From: Deltaproteobacteria bacterium
Lineage (GTDB): Bacteria; Myxococcota_A; UBA796
Assembly: GCA_002707085.1 (NCBI GenBank)
Contig: PALY01000079.1
Location: forward strand, 3,384 to 11,873
Direction: 5' to 3'
DNA: 8,490 bases
Shown here: piece after piece, positions 1 to 4,863 of the stretch
Numbering within the stretch: position 1 is the stretch's first letter
How the letters are laid out: every line of letters begins with the position of its first letter
The notes under the pieces: generated by a model
Database searches by the model: none
What the model was told of the DNA's origin: nothing
Seen by the model: only the letters and a program-made list of their open reading frames with translations
Position numbers and translations under genes: made by a program

Positions 1-681
1 GGTGTGTTCCGCTCCGCGGCCGAGTGCGACATCACCGTATCCCAGCTCATCAATACTTCCGTCGAAACGTAGTTTTCGTGGAATTTCAGGAAGCTGTTTC
101 ACCGCTTTTTTGATATGTGCCTCGAGATTTCTTTGCACTCTCGTTTTGGCGGCATGTCGGGCCGTCAAAACAGCGTGTTCATTCACTTGGTCGGTTAGCG
201 GTTCTACCCCCTTACGTTTGAGCTTGGAGAGGCGCTTGACGCTCTTCAGGGTCGGTTCCCGCGTGTGCTTCATCCGAGCGACATCGTATTCCCACAGGGG
301 GGCAAGCGCGATCATGGAAGGAATCGCCCAAGTTTCTGACTTGCCTATGTTGAAGTTGGTTGCATATCCCTGCATCGAGTCTGTCAACTCAGCGCATACT
401 TCACGTAGGCCCAGCACCTCGATCTCGCCCCTGAGGGAGGACTCGGCATATTTACCATCCTCCAAGGCAAGAGCCTCAGCAATCCACTCGGGCTCGTTCG
501 GCTGTGGCTGCTCAACCGTCGAATAGAGTGTGTCGATGTCTGAACACGCTGTCTTCACAACGCTCTGAAGGTTCGCGTAAACGTCGTGCTTTGCGAATTT
601 CTTGGCGTATACTTGCTGTGAGAAGATTAGGCCGGGGAGCGCGGCCGAAAATACAGCAGCGAAGTATCTCGAAGTTATCAT
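1..681 (-). CDS. Exported protein of unknown function, 3' end outside window
   Basis: An uninterrupted reading frame of 227 codons runs on the minus strand from ATG at 681-679 to the window edge with no stop, so the C-terminus is missing. A purine-rich AGAGGTGG lies just upstream of the ATG and supports this start. Residues 1-26 look like a Sec signal peptide: a short polar start with Arg5, a hydrophobic core about residues 7-20 and a VYA cleavage site before Lys27. The mature part has two cysteines (46 and 96), which could form a disulfide if the protein is periplasmic. A Lys/Arg-rich segment covers about residues 136-205 and is probably helical. I recognise no family or catalytic motif. It is separated from the tRNA genes by a terminator, so it should have its own promoter; I could not identify one in 682-800. 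The open frame, start signal and signal peptide make the gene real; function is unknown. Confidence 0.75.
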   Translation of the reverse strand, partial: MITSRYFAAVFSAALPGLIFSQQVYAKKFAKHDVYANLQSVVKTACSDIDTLYSTVEQPQPNEPEWIAEALALEDGKYAESSLRGEIEVLGLREVCAELTDSMQGYATNFNIGKSETWAIPSMIALAPLWEYDVARMKHTREPTLKSVKRLSKLKRKGVEPLTDQVNEHAVLTARHAAKTRVQRNLEAHIKKAVKQLPEIPRKLRFDGSIDELGYGDVALGRGAEHT

Positions 682-740
682 TGCCACCTCTGCATGGAGT
701 CTACGTCATGGGGTCGGCGGGGGGCAATGCAGGGCTAACG

Positions 741-760
741 AAAACGGGCGATATGGCCCG
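741..760 (-). terminator. Weak hairpin with short T run, possible second terminator
   Basis: On the minus strand CGGGC and GCCCG pair perfectly (5 bp) around a 6-nt loop, and TTTT follows directly. It lies about 45 nt past the main tRNA terminator and 60 nt before the exported-protein start. It could be a backup terminator for the tRNA transcript or a leader hairpin of the gene downstream. The stem is short, so the call is weak. Confidence 0.3.
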
Positions 761-805
761 GATACATGCACAAACCGCATGCCTAAGCGGTAGGTCGCCA
801 CAAAG

Positions 806-837
806 AAAAATCCCCTCAAACCGTACGATTCGAGGGG
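806..837 (-). terminator. Intrinsic terminator of the tRNA-Gln/tRNA-Glu transcript
   Basis: Read on the minus strand, CCCCTC (837-832) pairs with GAGGGG (817-812), with additional A-T pairs inside the loop, and is followed by ATTTTTC. A GC-rich 6-bp stem followed by a T run is the classic Rho-independent signal. It begins 4 nt after the CCA end of tRNA-Glu, so it ends the tRNA transcript and insulates the exported-protein gene. Confidence 0.85.
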
Positions 838-841
838 CAGA

Positions 842-917
842 TGGTACTCCCAACGGGAGTCGAACCCGTGTCTCCGCCGTGAGAGGGCGGCATCCTTGGC
901 CACTAGACGATGGGAGC
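842..917 (-). tRNA. tRNA-Glu, anticodon CUC
   Basis: The 76-nt cloverleaf can be folded by eye: acceptor GCTCCCA with TGGGAGT, anticodon stem CCGCC with GGCGG around loop CTCTCAC (anticodon CTC at 34-36), and T stem ACGGG with CCCGT around TTCGACT. The 3' CCA is encoded and the discriminator is A. The D-arm GTCTAGTGG and the anticodon arm closely resemble bacterial tRNA-Glu. CUC reads GAG codons. The first acceptor pair is G1-U72, a wobble where glutamate tRNAs normally have G-C. It lies 18 nt after tRNA-Gln and shares its terminator, so the two are very likely cotranscribed. Confidence 0.95.
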
Positions 918-935
918 CAAATTAAGTTTTCAAAG

Positions 936-1011
936 TGGATGGGGCACTAGGTCTCGAACCTAGACTCTTCGGAACCAGAAACCGACGTGTTGCCAATTAC
1001 ACCATGCCCCA
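936..1011 (-). tRNA. tRNA-Gln, anticodon CUG
   Basis: The 76-nt cloverleaf has acceptor TGGGGCA with TGCCCCA, D-arm GTGT/ACAC, anticodon loop TTCTGGT (anticodon CTG), and T stem CTAGG with CCTAG around TTCGAGA. CCA is encoded. The TGGGG start with a U1-A72 pair is typical of bacterial glutamine tRNAs. The pair closing the anticodon loop (31-39) is T-T. CUG reads CAG codons. It is the first gene of a two-tRNA transcript and lies 64 nt after the lipoprotein stop. I see no convincing promoter in 1012-1075, so it may be partly fed by transcription through the lipoprotein gene. Confidence 0.95.
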
Positions 1012-1060
1012 TGAGCGCAGGGCGTTTAACAATGCCCATCCATGGGTGCCAGCGTCGACC

Positions 1061-1082
1061 AAAATACCCCCTACCTTAGGGT
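1061..1082 (-). terminator. Possible weak terminator after the lipoprotein gene
   Basis: On the minus strand ACCCT and GGGGT can form a 5-bp stem (one T-G pair) around a 7-nt loop, followed by ATTTT. The stem includes the last codons and stop of the lipoprotein gene. The stem is short, so some transcripts could read through into the tRNA genes. Confidence 0.3.
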
Positions 1083-1552
1083 GTAATGTCCAACTTCATT
1101 TCATATGGAGCCAGCAATTTGTTGGTCGACTCCAAATACCGGTCCTCGGCTTTGCGGACAGTTTTGTTGTCGTCCAACGCCCGGCTGTACTCCGCCAAAT
1201 CACTCGCTACCCAAGCGGCATGCATCCGCTCGTATGCGTCTGCACGGTTGGTCCACGCCCGCACAATCCCCACATGAACACTCTGTAAAGACGGCGTTTC
1301 TGGGTTCACCAAACTAACTTTGTCGGCCAATTTCTTCGCCCTCGGAACAATCCGCTTGTCCAGTCGGTCGGCCACATCCTGGGGCATCAACTCATCTTTT
1401 TTGATTCGAAGCGCCGTATCTAAGAACTCTCGACCAATATCGTCGTTCTCCAACATCAACTCCTGCATCTGGGTCGCATACGCAATCGTGGCGTCCTTTC
1501 GGGCGTCCCCAAAGCAGGCGGTGAGTACAAGAATCGGTAAGAGTCGGATCAT
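1076..1552 (-). CDS. Small predicted lipoprotein of unknown function
   Basis: This 158-residue protein starts at ATG 1552-1550, the only start codon in frame after the upstream stop. No clear Shine-Dalgarno sequence precedes it. Residues 1-12 are a short hydrophobic signal ending in the lipobox LTAC, so Cys13 should be acylated by the Lgt/LspA/Lnt pathway. Phe follows Cys rather than Asp, so by the enterobacterial rule the protein would go to the outer membrane. The mature part is rich in charged residues and looks helical throughout, with likely helices about 21-50, 57-80, 88-117 and 118-147 and a short tail around APYEMKLD; a small helical bundle is likely. I recall similar small helical lipoproteins in myxobacterial genomes but cannot name a family. 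It is transcribed divergently from the superoperon, with 70 bp between the two starts, so the promoters must be close together or overlap. Confidence 0.85.
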   Translation of the reverse strand: MIRLLPILVLTACFGDARKDATIAYATQMQELMLENDDIGREFLDTALRIKKDELMPQDVADRLDKRIVPRAKKLADKVSLVNPETPSLQSVHVGIVRAWTNRADAYERMHAAWVASDLAEYSRALDDNKTVRKAEDRYLESTNKLLAPYEMKLDITP

Positions 1553-1622
1553 GGATAGCGGCGAATAAGTTCTGAGGGGTTAGAAGAATACGACTGTTTT
1601 GCTGAGGTATCGTAGCGCGTCC
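1553..1622. promoter_or_regulatory. Divergent intergenic region holding two promoters
   Basis: This 70-bp gap separates the lipoprotein gene (minus) from the first superoperon gene (plus). By position both promoters should be here, or just inside the neighbouring genes. I searched both strands for -35/-10 pairs and found none close to consensus at a normal spacing, so no element is marked. GAGG at 1604-1607 is the only ribosome-binding-like motif for the plus gene, and it is 15 nt from the ATG at 1623. Confidence 0.4.
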
Positions 1623-2612
1623 ATGCTTGAACTGGAACACCAGCTGACCCGAGCCCGTGGCATTTTGCGACGAGCATGGGCCCGAACCGCCAACACCGAC
1701 CCTGAGTTGGTCGCGCCGGCACGCCTGGTTTTACGACTAGATGACACAGACCTGCCAGGCATATTGGGCGCCGGAGACACTTTGACCATCCATGAATGGA
1801 ATCAAGTGATCACCCAAGCGGTAGAACAATACGGGCCACTGCCCGTCACCATTCTTGCTCAACACAACGCCAATGACGAACGCGTCGCACCATTAATCCG
1901 CTTTGCTCACCGGATGGAATGCCCCACATCGCTTGTGACCGATGGCACTGGCATCGATGACGCCCAAGCTGAACTGCTGATAGACGTGGGGCTTGGTGCC
2001 ATTCGCATACTCGTCGGTGGCGTATCCGATGGCATCCAGGCCCAAACCGTGGGAAATACCGCCGCCGAAGCCACCGGTGCCGTCGCGTCTGTACTTGCCG
2101 CTCGCGACAACCGAAACTCATCCATCGACATCGAAGTCGCCATCCCATGGACAGGCCCTGTGGTTTTGGAAATCGCCGCCATCGTTGGATGGGCCCGACA
2201 AGCAGGAGTCGATGGGGTGCGAATCCTCGCCCCACTGCTGGCCAATGACCTTCCTGCCGACCCAGAACTGTTGGATAAAACCATCGATTCCGCTGGAGTG
2301 TTTTGTCGGAATACCGGCACCAGTATCGAAGAAATTCACGCCATGGTGGCCCATCCAGACGGAAAACCCGGACTGGACAAGAAACACGCCACACGCCGCC
2401 GAAAGAAAAGAAAATGCCCAGTGGGTGGACAACGCCTTGTTGTCGCCGCTGCAGGCAATGTGTATAGCTGCCCATTCCATGCACCCATCGGTCAGTTGGG
2501 CGACGAACTCAGCGACACCCTGGCCTTGGGGCGCGCCCACCTGGAAGCCATTGCATCCTGCAACCGTGTGTGTTCCCACGTGGAATTGGCACCCGCACCC
2601 ATTTTTGGATGA
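1623..2612 (+). CDS. Radical-SAM-like protein lacking the CX3CX2C motif, with SPASM/twitch-like C-terminus
   Basis: The protein has 329 residues from ATG 1623; an in-frame TTG at 1599 would add eight. About residues 33-200 follow the radical SAM barrel pattern: strand LVLRLDDTD (35-43), helix after LTIHEWNQVI (54-63), strand PVTILAQ (74-80) where GGEP motifs usually fall, SLVTDGTG (103-110), and AIRILVGGVSD (126-136) where other members have a substrate-side strand. The loop after strand 1, which should carry CX3CX2C, reads LPGILGAG (44-51) with no cysteine. The C-terminus has C265-x12-G278-x4-C283-x29-C313-x3-C317, matching the SPASM/twitch pattern CX9-15GX4C that binds an auxiliary [4Fe-4S] cluster. 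A basic run, R258 to K264, precedes it. The protein is therefore unlikely to cleave SAM in the usual way; it may be a pseudoenzyme, scaffold or metal-binding protein. It ends 4 nt before yceD, so translation is probably coupled. The gene is certain; the fold assignment comes from pattern matching by eye. Confidence 0.8.
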   Translation: MLELEHQLTRARGILRRAWARTANTDPELVAPARLVLRLDDTDLPGILGAGDTLTIHEWNQVITQAVEQYGPLPVTILAQHNANDERVAPLIRFAHRMECPTSLVTDGTGIDDAQAELLIDVGLGAIRILVGGVSDGIQAQTVGNTAAEATGAVASVLAARDNRNSSIDIEVAIPWTGPVVLEIAAIVGWARQAGVDGVRILAPLLANDLPADPELLDKTIDSAGVFCRNTGTSIEEIHAMVAHPDGKPGLDKKHATRRRKKRKCPVGGQRLVVAAAGNVYSCPFHAPIGQLGDELSDTLALGRAHLEAIASCNRVCSHVELAPAPIFG

Positions 2613-2616
2613 ATGC

Positions 2617-3171
2617 ATGAGAATCCCACTCGACCAAATCACGTCTGCTGGCCTAAAAATCACCGCGTCTGCTGAAGACGACTGGGTCACAAAAGCTGCG
2701 CAATCTGTTCGCGGAACCCCCGGAGAACCCACAGCAGACCCACACGAAGATGAAGGCGCAGAAACCGCTTCCATTCAATTCACACTTCGCCCACTTGCAG
2801 ACCAAATCACCGCTTGTGGTGAAATCGATATGACCATTCGTTGCGCGTGTGACCGTTGCGGCGCTTCCGTGATTCTGACCATCAAAGGCGAGTTCGACCA
2901 ACTGTATAAACCACCCGGTGACACCTATGCCGAAGCCGACCATGACCTGGTCCCAGACGAGCTGGATGTGGGTTGGCACGACGGCCAAGCCATCGATTTG
3001 GAACTCGTATTGACCGAAGCGCTGGCATTGAATGGTCCCGATCGCGTTCGATGTGAAGACAATAATGTTCAACGAATTGAGGGTGATGGACCTTGTGAAT
3101 TGCCCGCTGAAGCCCTCGAAGGTGGTCCAACTCGTGCAAATCCCTTTGCAGGACTGAAGCTACCGGAATAG
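2617..3171 (+). CDS. yceD: YceD/DUF177 family protein, 23S rRNA/large-subunit accumulation factor
   Basis: The 184-residue product starts at ATG 2617, 4 nt after the previous stop, with GGAT six bases upstream as the only ribosome-binding-like element. The frame is open further upstream, but MRIPLDQI is the usual kind of N-terminus for this family (a short strand starting with a conserved Ile/Leu). The centre has CACDRC at 76-81, the conserved Cys-x-x-Cys of DUF177, followed by strands ending in FDQLY. After an acidic stretch comes the helical IDLELVLTEALALN (about 127-140), resembling the conserved family region before the C-terminal part. E. coli YceD is needed for normal 23S rRNA accumulation, and family genes lie before rpmF in many bacteria, as here. 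An acidic, Pro/Glu-rich linker (about 34-50) looks disordered and may be lineage-specific. Confidence 0.9.
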   Translation: MRIPLDQITSAGLKITASAEDDWVTKAAQSVRGTPGEPTADPHEDEGAETASIQFTLRPLADQITACGEIDMTIRCACDRCGASVILTIKGEFDQLYKPPGDTYAEADHDLVPDELDVGWHDGQAIDLELVLTEALALNGPDRVRCEDNNVQRIEGDGPCELPAEALEGGPTRANPFAGLKLPE

Positions 3172-3188
3172 ACGTGTGGGTCTTTGGA

Positions 3189-3217
3189 CCGGGACTACCC
3201 CGGCACTTCTCTTTTTT
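3189..3217 (+). promoter_or_regulatory. GC hairpin with pyrimidine tract in the rpmF leader
   Basis: CCGGG (3189-3193) pairs with CCCGG (3199-3203) around ACTAC. A pyrimidine run ending in six T (3212-3217) follows a few bases later, just before the rpmF Shine-Dalgarno AGGTG. GGTC/GACC (3179-3190) could form an alternative stem sharing bases with it. Possible roles are partial termination, a processing site or an S1-binding U-rich leader; these are inference. Confidence 0.35.
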
Positions 3218-3228
3218 CAGGTGACACA

Positions 3229-3411
3229 ATGGCCGTTCCCAAAAAGCGTACGTCCAAGAGCCGTAAGGGCATGCGTCGTTCACACGATGCCCTCAAGTTC
3301 AAGGCTGCTGTCCACGATTGCCCGAGCTGCGGTGAGTTGAAGCTGTATCATCACGTTTGTGATGCATGCGGTACATACCGTGGCGTGCAAGTCATCGCGG
3401 ACGCCGAATAA
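3229..3411 (+). CDS. rpmF: 50S ribosomal protein bL32
   Basis: This 60-residue protein begins [19 protein letters not shown], the standard bL32 N-terminus, which enters the large subunit near the peptidyl transferase region. A longer in-frame start at 3184 is rejected because AGGTGA sits at the right distance before ATG 3229 and because MAVPKK is the conserved start. The C-terminal half has C31-x2-C34 and C44-x2-C47, a zinc ribbon, so this is the C+ (zinc-binding) form. Some bacteria swap C+ forms for cysteine-free paralogues under zinc limitation; none is in the window. It lies between yceD and plsX, its most common neighbours in bacteria. Confidence 0.98.
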   Translation: MAVPKKRTSKSRKGMRRSHDALKFKAAVHDCPSCGELKLYHHVCDACGTYRGVQVIADAE

Positions 3412-3419
3412 AACCACAA

Positions 3420-4436
3420 ATGCATTCTAAACCGGTCGCACTCGATGCGATGGGTGGAGACTACGCCCCCTCCGCTTTGGTGGTCGGGGCGTGTCGCGCT
3501 GTCAGGGATGGAATTCCTGTTGTGCTGGTTGGCGATGAAGCCAAGCTCCGCCCATTGATTCCGTCTGGAATGGACTTGCCGATTGTTCATGCGTCCGAAT
3601 CCGTCGGGATGGACGAATCTCCTGCATCCGCTGTTCGCACAAAGAAAGATGCGAGCATTCGTGTCGCCCTGCGAGAAGTGGCTGAAGAACGGGCCAGCAG
3701 TGTGGTCAGTTGCGGCAATACCGGTGCAGTGATGGCCGCCAGTTTGATGGAACTGGGACGGATTGATGGCGTAGAACGGCCCGCCGTGGTCACCACCGTT
3801 CCCAGAACCGACGGCGGCCAAGTGGTGATTCTGGATCTGGGTGCCAATGTCGACTGCAAATCCTCTCATCTGGGACAGTTCGGCGTCATGGGGCAGGTGT
3901 TCGCACATCATGTCCTGGGCCTCGAAAACCCCCGAGTGGGCCTGCTGTCGAATGGAGAAGAAGAAGGGAAAGGCAACGAACAAGTCCGAGCCACGCTTCC
4001 ACTGCTCGAACGCATGCCAATCAATTTTATTGGCCCCATTGAACCCACCCACGCCCTGCACGGCGGATGCGAAGTGCTTGTTTGCGATGGTTTTGTTGGC
4101 AATGTCATGCTGAAAAGCGTCGAAGCCACCATCGAAATCGCAGGGAAATTGCTCAAAGAAGAAATTCGCCGTCGACCCAGCGCAAAATTCGGTGCCTGGC
4201 TTCTTACAGGTGCATTTAAGCGATATCGCAAACGAACCAGCGCAAATGCGATTGGTGGTGCATATTTGGTCGGTGTGAACGGAACCGTCGTTGTCGGCCA
4301 TGGTCGTTCGGACTCACGGGCTGTGTATGCAGCGATCAGTACCGCACATACAGCCGTATCCGAACAGCTTACTTCCCATATCGGAACTGCTGTTTCGACC
4401 GCTCTTGCTCAAACAGAGCAAGAAGACCCTAGTTAG
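3420..4436 (+). CDS. plsX: Phosphate acyltransferase PlsX
   Basis: PlsX converts acyl-ACP and phosphate to acyl-phosphate, the acyl donor for PlsY in phospholipid synthesis; it is a peripheral membrane enzyme. The 338-residue length is normal. Family motifs appear in order: ALDAMGGDYAP (7-17), SCGNTGA (97-103), LDLGANVDC (138-146), LLSNGEEEGKGNE (175-187) and CDGFVGNV (222-229). The start at ATG 3420, 8 nt after the rpmF stop, fits the usual short N-terminus before LDAMGGD. An earlier in-frame ATG at 3366 lies inside rpmF and would add 18 non-conserved residues. No good Shine-Dalgarno precedes 3420, so coupling to rpmF translation is likely. A basic patch (RYRKR, 268-272) is in the C-terminal third, where the enzyme contacts membranes in other species. 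The next genes, acpP and fabF, supply its substrate. Confidence 0.97.
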   Translation: MHSKPVALDAMGGDYAPSALVVGACRAVRDGIPVVLVGDEAKLRPLIPSGMDLPIVHASESVGMDESPASAVRTKKDASIRVALREVAEERASSVVSCGNTGAVMAASLMELGRIDGVERPAVVTTVPRTDGGQVVILDLGANVDCKSSHLGQFGVMGQVFAHHVLGLENPRVGLLSNGEEEGKGNEQVRATLPLLERMPINFIGPIEPTHALHGGCEVLVCDGFVGNVMLKSVEATIEIAGKLLKEEIRRRPSAKFGAWLLTGAFKRYRKRTSANAIGGAYLVGVNGTVVVGHGRSDSRAVYAAISTAHTAVSEQLTSHIGTAVSTALAQTEQEDPS

Positions 4437-4441
4437 AGTCT
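4403..4441 (+). repeat. Two adjacent hairpins at the plsX stop codon
   Basis: TCTTGCTC (4403-4410) pairs perfectly over 8 bp with GAGCAAGA (4416-4423) around AAACA, inside the last plsX codons. Directly after it, AGACCCT (4424-4430) and AGAGTCT (4435-4441) pair with one mismatch around AGTT, covering the stop codon. No long T run follows (only TTT, then GC), so this is not a clear terminator. It could be an RNA-processing or partial-termination site before acpP. The 96-nt plsX-acpP gap is the longest in the superoperon. Confidence 0.45.
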
Positions 4442-4532
4442 TTGCAGACAGACAGCAGCAAGATATGGAGCATCCGACGGTCGCGACCATTCGCAGACCC
4501 ATGATCTTTTTGCCCGCGTTGAGGAGTGTTCC

Positions 4533-4832
4533 ATGACCAACCAATTTGATGACAATGCCAACCAAAGCGGCTCAGCCGATGGAAATGCTTCTGCGCAGTC
4601 CGCAGGAGTGGTCACGAAGGTCAAGGACCTCATCTCTCAAAGCTTGGGTGTAAGTCCAGACGAGATTGTTTCCGGAGCATCATTCATTGATGACTTGGGT
4701 GCCGATAGCTTGGACATCGTAGAGCTTGTCATGCTGATCGAAAAAGAGTTCGATATCGAAATCCCAGATGAGGATGCCGAGAAGATCTCGACCGTTCAAC
4801 ACGCGATCGACTACATCAACGACCACAGGTAA
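4533..4832 (+). CDS. acpP: Acyl carrier protein
   Basis: ACP carries growing acyl chains on 4'-phosphopantetheine during type II fatty acid synthesis and donates them to PlsX. The core, residues about 26-99, is a complete [18 protein letters not shown], then [17 protein letters not shown] with the modified Ser59, then [14 protein letters not shown], the acidic recognition helix region. The protein is 99 residues where about 78 is usual. The extra 20 or so N-terminal residues (rich in Asn, Asp, Ser, Gly, Ala) look disordered. The start is well supported: GAGGAG at 4521-4526 lies six bases before ATG 4533, and no Met or obvious start exists at the core's beginning. It lies directly before fabF, the usual arrangement. 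A 96-nt upstream gap may hold its own promoter, but I see no convincing one. Confidence 0.98.
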   Translation: MTNQFDDNANQSGSADGNASAQSAGVVTKVKDLISQSLGVSPDEIVSGASFIDDLGADSLDIVELVMLIEKEFDIEIPDEDAEKISTVQHAIDYINDHR

Positions 4833-4851
4833 TAGTCTTCAGCGGACTATT
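4831..4851 (+). repeat. Perfect hairpin between acpP and fabF
   Basis: AATAGTC (4831-4837) and GACTATT (4845-4851) form a perfect 7-bp inverted repeat with a 7-nt loop. It starts within the acpP stop codon and ends one base before the fabF Shine-Dalgarno (GAGGAG, 4852-4857), filling most of the 31-nt gap. There is no T run, so it is not a terminator. It may protect the acpP mRNA 3' end or modulate fabF initiation. Confidence 0.55.
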
Positions 4852-4863
4852 GAGGAGAGACCC

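Noticed and set aside
2..526. Long plus-strand frame of 174 codons at the left edge
   Set aside because: It lies opposite the minus-strand frame with a good ribosome-binding site and signal peptide; its own translation is low-complexity Ser/Arg-rich with no motif.
1034..1046. Inverted repeat CCCAT-CC-ATGGG before the tRNA genes
   Set aside because: Five-base arms with a 2-nt centre occur often by chance, and no promoter is present to give it a role as an operator.
1025..1055. Sigma-54-like TGGCAC element upstream of tRNA-Gln on the minus strand
   Set aside because: The GC expected at -12 is not at the required 10-bp distance from the GG, so the promoter signature fails.
1599..1622. TTG at 1599 as the start of the radical-SAM-like gene
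   Set aside because: It would add eight residues without motif support, and no ribosome-binding site is better placed for it; ATG 1623 was preferred, though the nearest GAGG is 15 nt away, so the start is not certain.
1846..2484. Minus-strand frame of 212 codons opposite the radical-SAM-like gene
   Set aside because: Its translation is rich in Arg, Trp and His without family motifs, as expected of an antisense shadow; the plus frame has coherent domain motifs.
1993..2616. Upstream extension of the yceD frame
   Set aside because: It overlaps the radical-SAM-like gene in another frame and reads as Pro/Trp/His-rich noise; the conserved start is MRIPLDQ at 2617.
3351..4301. Minus-strand frame of 316 codons opposite plsX
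   Set aside because: It is the antisense of a gene with all PlsX motifs; its translation is Phe/His/Asn-rich without recognisable domains.
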